A DNA stretch of 64,000 nucleotides from Ornithinibacillus sp047228935 (GCF_047228935.1 NZ_JBFEGG010000001.1:372001-436000); one strand, 5' to 3'. Shown: positions 1 to 7,758, counted from the stretch's first letter. Numbers and translations are program-made. Notes: generated by a model not told the origin, from the sequence alone.

Positions 1-1
1 T

Positions 2-577
2 TGGGAAGATTTAATGAGTACCATTACACTCGTAATAATTGCTAGTCTACTTTCCATTGTTGTTGGTGTTCCAATTGGTATCTTAATGTCGAAGAGTAAC
101 ACAGCAGAAGCTATCATAAAACCGATACTTGATTTCATGCAAACAATGCCTGCGTTTGTCTATCTAATTCCTGCAGTTGCTTTCTTTGGAATTGGATTAG
201 TACCTGGGGTATTTGCATCATTAATTTTTGCAACGCCACCTACTGTTCGATTTACGAATCTAGGTATACGACAAGTTTCCAAAGAGCTAATCGAAGCCTC
301 AGAAGCATTCGGTAGTACCGGTGTTCAAAAGCTGTTTAAGGTAGAGCTACCAATGGCAAAGGCGACAATTATGGCTGGTATTAACCAAACGGTTATGCTT
401 GCACTTTCCATGGTAGTTATTGCTTCCATGATTGGTGCACCAGGTCTTGGAAAAGAAGTTTTAACTGCATTACAACGTAGTGACGTTGGATCTGGTTTTG
501 TTGCAGGTATTGGAATCGTAATATTAGCGATTATCATTGATCGCTTTACTCAAAGCATGAACAAAAAAGAACAATAA
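2..577 (+). CDS. opuAB: Glycine betaine ABC transporter permease, 5' truncated
   Basis: Membrane permease of a ProU/OpuA-type importer that brings glycine betaine or related osmoprotectants into the cell. The frame is already open at the left edge (W-E-D-L precedes the first Met at base 14), so that Met is internal and the N-terminus lies outside the window. Several hydrophobic segments remain, with a typical permease cytoplasmic loop (E-A-S-E-A-F-G-S-T, near bases 295-320) that contacts the ATPase. The binding-protein gene follows 134 bp downstream on the same strand, which supports an opuA-like operon whose ATPase gene would lie upstream. Family assignment is firm; exact substrate is inferred. 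Confidence 0.88.
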   Translation, partial: WEDLMSTITLVIIASLLSIVVGVPIGILMSKSNTAEAIIKPILDFMQTMPAFVYLIPAVAFFGIGLVPGVFASLIFATPPTVRFTNLGIRQVSKELIEASEAFGSTGVQKLFKVELPMAKATIMAGINQTVMLALSMVVIASMIGAPGLGKEVLTALQRSDVGSGFVAGIGIVILAIIIDRFTQSMNKKEQ

Positions 578-711
578 AGCCATAGTTAGTAGCATTAGGA
601 ATATGGGTTATGGTATTCGCCCAACTCAAAAAATGCCAGAATCTATTGGTAAACTTTTCACTATGAAAAGTTCCATATAAATACAATATTATAAAAGGGG
701 AGTTTACATTT

Positions 712-1620
712 ATGTTCAAACGTAACTGGAAACGTCTAGGAATTATTGCTGGACTTTCATTATCATTATTTGCAGCTGGATGTTCATCAGATGATGATAC
801 ATCATCAAACAACTCAACAGACGGCGATTCATCTGCTGCGGTTGAAGACCAAGAAATTAACCTTGCATATGTAACATGGGATACGGAAATCGCATCTACA
901 AATGTTATTGGTAAAGTTTTAGAAGATTTAGGATATGATGTAACACTAACTGCTTTAGATAACTCTATTATGTGGGAAGCTGTTGCTAATGGTGAAGCAG
1001 ATGCAATGGTCGCAGCTTGGTTACCTGCTACACATAAAAGCCAATTCGCTGATTATGGTGACCAAATGGAACAATTAGGACCAAACCTTGAAGGTGCAAA
1101 AATTGGTTTAGTAGTACCATCTTACATGGATGTTGATTCAATTGCTGATTTAGCGGATGAAGCAGACATGAAAATCACTGGTATTGAGCCTGGTTCAGGT
1201 GTTGTCACTTCTGCTGAACAAGCATTAGAAGATTACGAAAATCTTGCAGATTGGGAAGTAGTAACTTCGTCCAGTGGTGCAATGGCTACTGCTTTAGGTG
1301 AAGCATTTGATAATGAAGAAGAAATCATCGTAACTGGATGGTCTCCACACTGGAAATTCGCTAAATACGATTTAAAATATTTAGAAGATCCTAATGGTTC
1401 ATTCGGTGGGGCAGAAACTATTGAAACAATGGTTCGTGAAGGCTTAAAAGACGATATGCCTGAAGCTTACCAAGTACTTGATAATTTCTACTGGTCACCA
1501 GAAGATATCGAATCTGTAATGCTTGATATCTCGGAAGGTATGGATGAGGAAGAAGCTGCGGCTAAATGGATTGAAGAAAATCCAGATAAAGTTGCAGAGT
1601 GGACAGAAGGAATAGAATAA
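712..1620 (+). CDS. opuAC: Glycine betaine-binding lipoprotein
   Basis: Extracellular substrate-binding lipoprotein of the betaine importer encoded just upstream. The N-terminus has a basic stretch, a hydrophobic core and a lipobox L-F-A-A-G-C at about residues 19-24, so it should be lipid-anchored at Cys24. An acidic, Ser-rich linker follows. Tryptophans typical of betaine-binding cages are present (T-W-D-T-E, V-A-A-W-L-P, T-G-W-S-P-H-W-K). The 302 residues fit the OpuAC type. A strong ribosome site (AAAAGGGG) precedes the ATG. In the 134-bp gap after opuAB, a 9-bp hairpin at 652-672 could influence relative expression, but it lacks a U-tract. Confidence 0.88.
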   Translation: MFKRNWKRLGIIAGLSLSLFAAGCSSDDDTSSNNSTDGDSSAAVEDQEINLAYVTWDTEIASTNVIGKVLEDLGYDVTLTALDNSIMWEAVANGEADAMVAAWLPATHKSQFADYGDQMEQLGPNLEGAKIGLVVPSYMDVDSIADLADEADMKITGIEPGSGVVTSAEQALEDYENLADWEVVTSSSGAMATALGEAFDNEEEIIVTGWSPHWKFAKYDLKYLEDPNGSFGGAETIETMVREGLKDDMPEAYQVLDNFYWSPEDIESVMLDISEGMDEEEAAAKWIEENPDKVAEWTEGIE

Positions 1621-1630
1621 TGGACGATAA

Positions 1631-1668
1631 AACCTGTAGACTCTTTTGAGTCTGCGGTTTTTTTTATT
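1631..1668 (+). terminator. Rho-independent terminator of opuA operon
   Basis: A 12-13 bp imperfect stem (AACCTGTAGACTC with GAGTCTGCGGTT, loop TTTT) is followed directly by a T-run, 10 bp after the opuAC stop. Confidence 0.85.
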
Positions 1669-1759
1669 TAATACAGGTGGTTGGAGGGGAGTAATTGATA
1701 ACATTTAACAGGAAAACAAAAAAACATAAAAAATAGTAATGTATCGTCCATTTAGAACA

Positions 1760-1792
1760 GAAACAAAAAACCAACACTTCGAAGTGCTGGTT
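1760..1792 (-). terminator. Terminator of yhaH
   Basis: Near-perfect hairpin (arms AACCAGCACTT / AAGTGTTGGTT around TCGA read on the minus strand) followed by TTTTTTG, immediately downstream of the yhaH stop. Confidence 0.8.
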
Positions 1793-1798
1793 ACAGAT

Positions 1799-2173
1799 TT
1801 AATTTTCTTCTTTTTTACTTGCGCTAACTTTTTCTTCTAAATCTTTAAGACTTGATTCAATCTGCTCTAAATATTGGTGAATGTTTTTTTGATGTGGTTC
1901 AACGGATGCTTTCCATTCTACAATAGAGCTTTTCATTTCTTGAGTTAAATCTTTAATTAAGGAGACACCTTCTTTAGAGGTTGCTGCAATTTGATCTTTT
2001 AGACGCAAGCCATCTAATTTCAAGTTCTCCAAAATCTCCTTCCATTCGATCGATTGATCCTTCACCTTTGCTCTTAGTTCCTTTCCAGATGTTGGAGTGC
2101 TTAATAATGTTGCAGCAGCTCCTACAACACTTCCAACCATTAAGCCTAACATCAGGGATTTGCCTTTTGCCAT
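1799..2173 (-). CDS. yhaH: YtxH-like protein (YhaH)
   Basis: Small envelope-associated protein of the YtxH/general-stress type; its molecular function is not established. It has one N-terminal Gly/Ala-rich transmembrane segment (L-M-L-G-L-M-V-G-S-V-V-G-A-A), then a long amphipathic, Lys/Glu-rich helical region likely to form a coiled coil. The ATG at 2173 is chosen because an excellent Shine-Dalgarno (GGAAAGGAGCGGG) lies just upstream; a longer in-frame extension to 2251 has no such support. That gives 124 aa. It lies next to trpP, as yhaH does in B. subtilis. An intervening terminator makes it a separate transcript. Confidence 0.78.
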   Translation of the reverse strand: MAKGKSLMLGLMVGSVVGAAATLLSTPTSGKELRAKVKDQSIEWKEILENLKLDGLRLKDQIAATSKEGVSLIKDLTQEMKSSIVEWKASVEPHQKNIHQYLEQIESSLKDLEEKVSASKKEEN

Positions 2174-2257
2174 AATAATCCCGCTCCTTTCCCGCATACT
2201 ATAATTTTTCCTAGTTTCTCTATTTTTATCCTTTATGTAGTGAGGTATCACTTAGTT

Positions 2258-2293
2258 TAAAAAATCCCCTGACAACTCAGGTGCCAGAGGATT
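2258..2293 (-). terminator. Terminator of trpP
   Basis: Minus-strand hairpin AATCCTCTG / CAGGGGATT with a 13-nt loop, followed by TTTTTT, 15 bp beyond the trpP stop codon. Confidence 0.75.
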
Positions 2294-2307
2294 TATGATA
2301 TCTTCAT

Positions 2308-2823
2308 TTAAACAGTTATTGGCTTGGATCGCTTTAGTATTTGTAGTACTACTGGATAAATAATAATCATCAGCACCGTGTTTAATCCGGCAGCTGGTAA
2401 TACAGCAGTAGTAAAAAATAAAAGAAAGACTCCATCCATCAATCCAACTACATACAAAGCGAGTGTTAAAAATATCGCTCCGCTAATCATAGTGCCAACA
2501 GCAGTTAAAACAGGTACACCTATTTTGAAATTTACTTTGTCTTTTATCAATAAAAAAAGTGCAAAGAAAATGAAGGCTGTAATTGGTTTTTCAATAAAGT
2601 TGGCGATTTGTCCACCTGGTGCATTTGTCGTTAAAGCGGATAATAAGCCTGTTGCAATTGCTAAGACACCTACATACTTCAGCTTAGGAAATAACATAAT
2701 TCCTATAAACATCATGGAAAGCATCATGTCTGGTGTCACACCATAAATTGGGGGCATGACAAAGTGCAACACTGCACCTATCCCCAAAAGTAGTGATAGA
2801 ATGACTAAAATCCTTGTATTCAT
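2308..2823 (-). CDS. trpP: Tryptophan transporter TrpP
   Basis: Integral membrane protein of the TrpP (formerly YhaG) family, predicted to import tryptophan. The 171 residues are almost wholly hydrophobic, with about five to six membrane segments, and start M-N-T-R-I-L-V as in relatives. Position between yhaH and hit matches B. subtilis, where serC lies between trpP and hit; serC is absent here. The leader carries a run of GAG/UAG triplets overlapping the ribosome site (2832-2856), consistent with TRAP-mediated translational repression when tryptophan is plentiful. The identification rests on sequence similarity recalled from the family plus synteny. Confidence 0.85.
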   Translation of the reverse strand: MNTRILVILSLLLGIGAVLHFVMPPIYGVTPDMMLSMMFIGIMLFPKLKYVGVLAIATGLLSALTTNAPGGQIANFIEKPITAFIFFALFLLIKDKVNFKIGVPVLTAVGTMISGAIFLTLALYVVGLMDGVFLLFFTTAVLPAAGLNTVLMIIIYPVVLQILKRSKPITV

Positions 2824-2831
2824 TTGTACCT

Positions 2832-2856
2832 CTCCTCGGCTAAGCTATCTAAGCTC
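2832..2856 (-). promoter_or_regulatory. Putative TRAP (MtrB) binding site in trpP leader
   Basis: On the minus strand, six (G/U)AG triplets (GAG, UAG, UAG, UAG, GAG, GAG) occur in 25 nt, separated by 2, 1, 2, 2 and 0 nt, and the last two form the Shine-Dalgarno of trpP. Further GAG triplets lie upstream at 2872-2874 and 2884-2886. TRAP binds such repeats, and B. subtilis trpP is known to be controlled this way. The mtrB gene is not in this window. Confidence 0.65.
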
Positions 2857-2964
2857 ATTTTTTATTAGTTCCTCAACTGTACACTCGTTGTCAGTTGCAG
2901 AAACTTATTGACATTATACCAAACATCTTTAGAAATAAAAAGGATAAATTCACAAATTATTTGA

Positions 2965-3393
2965 CTAATTGATTTCTTTATTTATATCTTTTGCAATTTG
3001 TTGCAAGTCTTCTGAAGTATACTCATTTGTATGTACTTGCCAGTTTGAAGAATACCCGTCACCTTCACCATAACGTGGTAGTAAGTGAATATGTAAATGG
3101 AAAACAGACTGATCGGCAGGTGCTTCATTATTGTTAAGCAAATTCATACCTACAGGCTCGAAAGCTGTTTTGATCGCATTGGCAATACGAGGAATGCGAG
3201 CGAAAAGAGTTGAAGCTACTTCACTTGGTGTTTCATAGATATTTTTCACATGGGTTTTTGGAATAACTAGCGTATGTCCTTTTGTTACCTGGCTAATATC
3301 TAGGAATGCCAGTACATGTTCATCTTCGTATACTTTTGCTGAAGGGATTTCACCTGCGATAATTTTGCAAAATATACAATCTTCATGTGCCAC
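2965..3393 (-). CDS. hit: HIT family protein
   Basis: Histidine-triad nucleotide hydrolase or transferase of the Hint branch, a small cytoplasmic dimer acting on AMP-linked phosphoramidate-type substrates. The signature H99-x-H101-x-H103 sits in V-F-H-L-H-I-H-L-L, with an N-terminal C-I-F-C pair that in many bacterial HIT proteins helps bind zinc. The 142 aa length is typical. It lies divergent from ecsA, as in B. subtilis, but across an unusually long 578-bp gap. Function in the cell is not defined for this subfamily. Confidence 0.9.
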   Translation of the reverse strand: MAHEDCIFCKIIAGEIPSAKVYEDEHVLAFLDISQVTKGHTLVIPKTHVKNIYETPSEVASTLFARIPRIANAIKTAFEPVGMNLLNNNEAPADQSVFHLHIHLLPRYGEGDGYSSNWQVHTNEYTSEDLQQIAKDINKEIN

Positions 3394-3525
3394 GATTTAC
3401 CAACTCCTAGGTTTTTACTTTATTTTATCTAGTAGTGTCTATGTATGTAAAGTTTTATGCCAAGATTTGGATGAAGTACGTAAATCTGTTTTAATAAAAT
3501 TAAGTATATTAAAATAAAACAGGCA

Positions 3526-3553
3526 TCGCCCATTAAAGGACGAGCCTGTTTTT
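3526..3553 (-). terminator. Hairpin ending the hit-ecsA intergenic RNA
   Basis: Arms AAACAGGC and GCCTGTTT, with inner CGTCC/GGGCG pairing, followed on the minus strand by TTTTATTTTAAT. The plus strand also ends in TTTTT, so it could work both ways. No protein gene on the minus strand ends here, which is why an RNA gene upstream is suspected. Confidence 0.65.
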
Positions 3554-3834
3554 GTAGAGCCCTAGGGTAAAGAAAACTAATGTGGGGACTTGTATTACCA
3601 TTAACCTGCATGAAGCAACTTAACTGGTTTACAAAAACCTTTTTGTCAGTATCCCTTGGCGTTGAGACATCTTCCAACAAAAGGGTTTATTGCATTAGGT
3701 TATCTTTCGTCAACACCCCATTTGTTTTTTTCATGTTGTTTTATTAGTGAAGCATCACTATTTTCCAACACTAACACCTCATTTGTGTTTAACAAATTGG
3801 TTTGTTGCCTTTTTAGTCAACCTCGGGCTCTACA
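3554..3834 (-). ncRNA. Candidate structured RNA between hit and ecsA
   Basis: The 578 bp between hit and the ecsA start contain no convincing protein gene. The outer ends form a long-range helix: TGTAGAGCCC near 3825-3834 (5' end on the minus strand) pairs with GGGCTCTACA at 3553-3562, extended by AGG/CCT after one mismatch. A good terminator follows immediately on the minus strand. The interior has three related segments (around 3668-3691, 3703-3727 and 3759-3786), two of which share ACACC(T/C)CATTTGT on the plus strand. It does not match my memory of 6S, SRP, RNase P or tmRNA. The promoter on the minus strand is weak. Existence as a transcript is inferred. Confidence 0.4.
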
Positions 3835-3910
3835 CTAGTATTTTGAGCGATTTAAGAAAATCTATGCACAAGTTTTTTAAATTATGTCGAAAAAGGTATG
3901 AGAGTTTTCT

Positions 3911-3939
3911 TTGGAATTTGTTCATATAAATGATAAAAT
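3911..3939 (+). promoter_or_regulatory. SigA promoter of ecsAB
   Basis: TTGGAA, 17-bp spacer, TAAAAT. The predicted start near 3946 lies between an upstream ATG at 3930 and the GTG chosen for ecsA, which argues against use of that ATG. Confidence 0.6.
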
Positions 3940-3971
3940 TTTTAACAAGTGAAAACGTAGGGGGAAAGCTT

Positions 3972-4715
3972 GTGGAACCTTTATTACATATAAAAGATTT
4001 AGTTGGAGGATATACGCATAAAAATGTTCTCCATGGTGTTTCATTTGATGTAAATGCAAAAGAAATTGTTGGTTTGATTGGACTAAATGGTGCAGGTAAA
4101 AGTACGACTATTAAACATATTATTGGCTTAATGCAGCCGAAAAAAGGCTCTATCTCCATAAATGGTAAAACATTTAAAGATAATCCTACTGAATACCGTA
4201 ATCAATTGGCATATATTCCAGAAATGCCGATTCTATATGATGAATTAACATTATACGAACATTTAAGGCTAACAGCGATGGCGTATAATATTCCTGAAGA
4301 TATATTCGAAAAAAGACTTCAAGTTCTACTGAAAGAATTCCGTTTAGAAAAGAAATTGAAATGGTTTCCAGTTCACTTCTCAAAAGGAATGCGCCAGAAG
4401 GTTATGATTATGTGTGCTTTTTTGATTGAGCCGCCTCTTTATATTGTGGACGAGCCATTTGTTGGACTTGATCCACTAGGGATACAGTCTTACTTACAAT
4501 TAATGGAGGAAATGAAACAAAACGGTTCAGGTATACTAATGTCAACCCATATTTTAGCCACCGCTGAACGATATTGTGACCGATTTGTTATCTTGCATGA
4601 GGGAGAGATAAGAGCACTTGGTACGTTAGAAGATTTAAGACAGCAATTTGATATGCCGCGTGCAACTTTAGATGATTTATATGTTCAACTAACAAAGGAA
4701 GATAGCCATGTTTAA
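3972..4715 (+). CDS. ecsA: ABC transporter ATP-binding protein EcsA
   Basis: Cytoplasmic ATPase of the EcsAB exporter-type complex, which in B. subtilis affects protein secretion, regulated intramembrane proteolysis by RasP and competence. Walker A G-L-N-G-A-G-K-S-T is at residues 37-45, the signature region reads F-S-K-G-M-R-Q-K, and Walker B is Y-I-V-D-E-P-F-V-G-L-D-P. The GTG start at 3972 is preferred because GTAGGGGGAAAG lies just upstream and it gives 247 aa, matching the B. subtilis protein as I remember it. The ATG at 3930 overlaps the predicted promoter. The 3' end overlaps ecsB by 8 bp. Confidence 0.9.
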   Translation: MEPLLHIKDLVGGYTHKNVLHGVSFDVNAKEIVGLIGLNGAGKSTTIKHIIGLMQPKKGSISINGKTFKDNPTEYRNQLAYIPEMPILYDELTLYEHLRLTAMAYNIPEDIFEKRLQVLLKEFRLEKKLKWFPVHFSKGMRQKVMIMCAFLIEPPLYIVDEPFVGLDPLGIQSYLQLMEEMKQNGSGILMSTHILATAERYCDRFVILHEGEIRALGTLEDLRQQFDMPRATLDDLYVQLTKEDSHV

Positions 4716-5922
4716 TTCACATGACTTTTTTATGAAACGTGTTAATGCGCATTTGAAGGATATGAGTCGATATTTGCGTTACATATTTAATGGACATATT
4801 GCATTTGCGATGTTGTTTTTTATCGCTGCTTTAGCTTATTATTATCAGCAATGGCTTTCAACCATACCAGCGAATTTTCCAACTGCATGGATTATGGGAA
4901 TTGCTATTGGTACAGTTGTTAGTTATAGTCCAGTCCGTACACTTCTTAAGGAGCCGGATCTTGTTTTCCTAATTCCTGCAGAGCATCAGATGGGTGCTTA
5001 CTTTAGAAATGCCTTGATATATAGCTTTATTATTCAACTATATATTGTTGCCATAGTAATGGCTGCTTTGGGACCTTTGTATATGGCGACTTACGAACAT
5101 CGAGAAGGAAGTACATTTTTATGGATGGTTCTTGTAGTACTTATCTTCAAGATTTGGAATTTAATAGCGAATTGGTGGATGTTAAAAGTTCGTGAAAAAA
5201 ATCTTCGTTTGATCGATCAAATAGTTAGGATATTATTAAATATCGCTGTATTTTATTTCCTAATTAATGGAGAAATGTTACTTGCTGGTATAACTACGAT
5301 ATTATTTATCATTATATTTTTATATGATTTAACCTTATCTAGAAAACAAGCTGGTCTTACTTGGGAATTATTACTGGAGAAGGATGTTAATCGATTACAA
5401 ACTTTTTATCGATTTGCCAATATGTTTACCGATGTACCACATTTGAAAAATAGGATTAGATCTCGAAAGTGGTTAGTTTCAATTGTTGATCGAAAAATTC
5501 CGTTTGCAAGAAAGAATACGTATGATTATTTATATCGAATAACCTTTATCCGTGGTGGGGAATATTTGTCCATGTATATTCGATTAATTATTATAGGGGG
5601 AGTGTTTATCTACTTCCTACCTAATATATGGATTAAGCTTATTTTTGCAATTCTTTTCCTATATATGAGTACTTTCCAAATGATGACGTTATACCAACAT
5701 CATCGAACCATCATGTGGTTAGATTTATACCCGGTGGAAGCGGAGTTTAGAAAAAAAGCACTATTAAAATGGATTATGGAACTTGCAATTGTCCAGACAA
5801 TTTTGTATGCAATTGTATTTATAGTGGCTCAAGCTTATCTAGGTTTTCTTATGACGTTAGTGGGTGGAATAATCTTTACCTATGCTTTCACAAATGGATA
5901 TGTAAAAAGAAAATTAGCATAG
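4708..5922 (+). CDS. ecsB: ABC transporter membrane subunit EcsB
   Basis: Membrane partner of EcsA. The 404-residue protein has multiple transmembrane segments in two groups (about residues 25-190 and 290-400), separated by a basic cytoplasmic loop containing the conserved stretch N-R-I-R-S-R-K-W. It overlaps the end of ecsA by 8 bp, so the two are translationally coupled. The transported substrate is unknown. No ecsC follows; the next element is the palindromic repeat at 5930. Confidence 0.9.
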   Translation: MFNSHDFFMKRVNAHLKDMSRYLRYIFNGHIAFAMLFFIAALAYYYQQWLSTIPANFPTAWIMGIAIGTVVSYSPVRTLLKEPDLVFLIPAEHQMGAYFRNALIYSFIIQLYIVAIVMAALGPLYMATYEHREGSTFLWMVLVVLIFKIWNLIANWWMLKVREKNLRLIDQIVRILLNIAVFYFLINGEMLLAGITTILFIIIFLYDLTLSRKQAGLTWELLLEKDVNRLQTFYRFANMFTDVPHLKNRIRSRKWLVSIVDRKIPFARKNTYDYLYRITFIRGGEYLSMYIRLIIIGGVFIYFLPNIWIKLIFAILFLYMSTFQMMTLYQHHRTIMWLDLYPVEAEFRKKALLKWIMELAIVQTILYAIVFIVAQAYLGFLMTLVGGIIFTYAFTNGYVKRKLA

Positions 5923-5929
5923 AAAGGAG

Positions 5930-6153
5930 GCTGAGACAAAAGTTTTTTAGTCAAACGAATAACCGAATGTAGTGCACCTACGACGCACCGGAAATATACT
6001 GCGCTTTCCGCGGGCGGCTGGTGAGCCTCCTCGTGCTAACGCACTTGCGGGGTCTCACCGATGCCTTTCTTCCCGCTGGAGTCTCCGTATATTTCCGGTG
6101 CTAGTATGGTGAATCAGTCGGCTTTACTTCTGTACAATTTTGTTATGTCCCAG
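5930..6153 (+). repeat. Palindromic intergenic repeat element
   Basis: This fills most of the 305-bp gap after ecsB. Imperfect terminal inverted repeats read GCTGAGACA at the left and TGTCCCAGC at the right, and a perfect 14-bp inner pair (CACCGGAAATATAC at 5986-5999, GTATATTTCCGGTG at 6087-6100) encloses a GC-rich core with GGTGAG/CTCACC arms. The GC content is far above the neighbourhood and there is no coding capacity. Sequences of this look recur in Bacillaceae intergenic regions in my experience, which suggests a dispersed MITE-like or structured element. It may also act as a terminator for ecsAB. Confidence 0.65.
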
Positions 6154-6227
6154 CATCTTTTTTAAAAGTATGCCTTCAATTTCTTCATATAATAAGGATT
6201 AATATTAGGTAAACTAGCAAATCATTC

Positions 6228-6566
6228 CTATAATGATAAATGTATTAATTCCTCAATTCTGTTTACATCAATATAGATTAGCAAGATTGGAAATAATATA
6301 GTAAATAGAAGTCTACTCTTCCTAATGGCTTTCAGCAAACTATCTTTCTGAATAAAATAGATGAGAAGATAAATCGAAATAGAACCTCCAGTAAATAGTA
6401 ACCAGTAGAAAGATTTTTGACTATCTACCTCATATAAAATTGCGTCTAGTCTCCATGAATCCTCATCTGGAAAAGACAAATTTACCGTTTCACTTTTCCA
6501 CCCCAAGAGATTGTATGCTTCTAATGTCATACCATTGAACTCTCTTTCCGTTATTTCGTAGCCCAT
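6228..6566 (-). CDS. Hypothetical membrane protein (possible frameshifted half)
   Basis: I do not recognise this 112-aa protein. It has a polar N-terminal half (about 1-48), one transmembrane segment around residues 53-72 and a second near 84-101. The first ATG (6566) has no usable ribosome site. It begins 16 nt before the stop of a small upstream frame at 6551-6682 that has a good ribosome site and an N-terminal membrane helix. It is either a translationally coupled gene or the second half of a single three-helix protein of roughly 150 aa interrupted by a frameshift. Three small membrane-protein genes are clustered here on the minus strand between ecsB and yhaA. Confidence 0.5.
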   Translation of the reverse strand: MGYEITEREFNGMTLEAYNLLGWKSETVNLSFPDEDSWRLDAILYEVDSQKSFYWLLFTGGSISIYLLIYFIQKDSLLKAIRKSRLLFTILFPILLIYIDVNRIEELIHLSL

Positions 6567-6682
6567 TGGTAGAAAGGAGCTTTATAAACTGCACCATAAG
6601 TTACAAAAGAAATAAGAATAATAAATAGTAGAAAGAGAAGTATTTGTTTTATGCTCAAGTCAAATTTTTTCTCGTTATCCAT
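6551..6682 (-). CDS. Small membrane peptide, possible 5' part of 6228-6566 gene
   Basis: A 43-codon frame starts at ATG 6682 after TTGAGAGGAATGTT and encodes a charged start (M-D-N-E-K-K-F), one strong hydrophobic helix (Q-I-L-L-F-L-L-F-I-I-L-I-S-F) and ends A-P-F-Y-Q-W-A-T-K. It stops inside the start of the next frame. The combined order (membrane helix, polar domain, two helices) looks like one gene with a one-base frameshift near 6551-6570. Confidence 0.45.
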   Translation of the reverse strand: MDNEKKFDLSIKQILLFLLFIILISFVTYGAVYKAPFYQWATK

Positions 6683-6795
6683 AACATTCCTCTCAATACT
6701 GGTTTTTCTAATTCAATTTCTGCTTGATATCTTTTATTTCATTAAGTAATTGGGTGTTTGTATAAGCAGTTCCTCATATTTTTTAAGCTACCATT

Positions 6796-7068
6796 CTAAT
6801 ACGAACATGCCCCAAGCAAAACAGCGAGAAACAAACCAATAACCATTAAAATTAATAATGCCTTACCAAAATTGTTCAAGTTCTCGTTAGTAGCACCAAA
6901 AGCTAAATAAATTGCTACTCCAATTCCGATGAAGGGTATTCCAATTCCGATGATGATTAAAATCCATTGTCCTATTGATACAACGTCATCATCGCCAAAA
7001 AATATTTCTGATTGATGGTGAGCATCTATATTATCGTTTTGGTTTTCATTGTTATAATAATTCAACAT
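6796..7068 (-). CDS. Hypothetical small membrane protein
   Basis: A 90-aa protein that I cannot assign. The first 30 residues are polar and Asn/Asp-rich (Y-Y-N-N-E-N-Q-N-D-N), followed by two hydrophobic helices at about 32-57 and 68-87, with a Cys near the C-terminus. AAGGAGTGAT lies directly before the ATG; a TTG one codon later is an equally spaced alternative. It sits between two other minus-strand membrane-protein genes with short gaps, probably a small co-transcribed accessory group. Confidence 0.6.
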   Translation of the reverse strand: MLNYYNNENQNDNIDAHHQSEIFFGDDDVVSIGQWILIIIGIGIPFIGIGVAIYLAFGATNENLNNFGKALLILMVIGLFLAVLLGACSY

Positions 7069-7104
7069 ATCACTCCTTCTTATGAAAGTGTATCAACAAT
7101 ATAG

Positions 7105-7656
7105 CTATTTCCAGTTAAAAGAAATGTTGTTCTCTTGAAATTGTTCCATCAACGCATTTCGGTATTGCATAACATAACCGTTCTCAGTTATTTGAATGCT
7201 ACTCCCATCTGGAAAAATAACCTCGTACGTATCAAAGCCTTCACTACGATCAACATCATAATAGTTAACCGTTTCAATTTCATTCCATTTGTATTGGTGA
7301 ATATTATTTGATGCTTCTATTCTATAAGTTAGGCCATCATTAGAAATAGCTATAAATGGTTTTGCACCAAGTAATAGAAAGAAAACACCGACAATAGAAA
7401 GGACAACACCAATAAAAACAAATAATCTTTTGACATCACCGAAATAAATAATTAAACATGCAATACCTAATAATAGGCATCCGATTCCGTATAAAAAATA
7501 ACTCGCTTTAGGAACGATAACTATCCAGGTTCCGGGTTCTAGGTAGATACTGTTTGCTATAAAAGCAGGAATGAAAATTAGTAAGATGGGAGAGACCAAA
7601 AAAATGCCGATTCCGATGGCCATAAAAAAATGTCGTTTTTCATAGTTAAGTACCAT
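7105..7656 (-). CDS. Hypothetical membrane protein with PH-like C-terminal domain
   Basis: A 183-aa protein with about four hydrophobic segments in the first 105 residues, followed by a soluble beta-rich C-terminal part (T-Y-R-I-E-A then W-N-E-I-E-T-V-N-Y-Y-D and Y-E-V-I-F-P-D-G-S-S-I-Q-I) that resembles the PH-like domains seen in many Bacillus membrane proteins. No enzymatic motif is visible. AAAAAGGGGATGTTAAT precedes the ATG. It is the first gene of the small minus-strand group and its function is unknown. Confidence 0.6.
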   Translation of the reverse strand: MVLNYEKRHFFMAIGIGIFLVSPILLIFIPAFIANSIYLEPGTWIVIVPKASYFLYGIGCLLLGIACLIIYFGDVKRLFVFIGVVLSIVGVFFLLLGAKPFIAISNDGLTYRIEASNNIHQYKWNEIETVNYYDVDRSEGFDTYEVIFPDGSSIQITENGYVMQYRNALMEQFQENNISFNWK

Positions 7657-7736
7657 ATTAACATCCCCTTTTTTTATTCAGCTATAATACGAAATATTCT
7701 AAAAAAAGTTTCGAGAATATTTTAGGAAAATAAATA

Positions 7737-7758
7737 CCCCTCACTACAAAGTAAGGGG
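7737..7758 (-). terminator. Terminator of yhaA
   Basis: Minus-strand hairpin CCCCTTACT / AGTGAGGGG with one wobble, followed by TATTTATTTT, 28 bp after the yhaA stop. Confidence 0.75.

Noticed and set aside
3656..3929. Two short plus-strand frames in the hit-ecsA gap
   Set aside because: No ribosome sites, overlapping each other in different frames, Phe/Leu/Cys-rich composition; better explained as noncoding.
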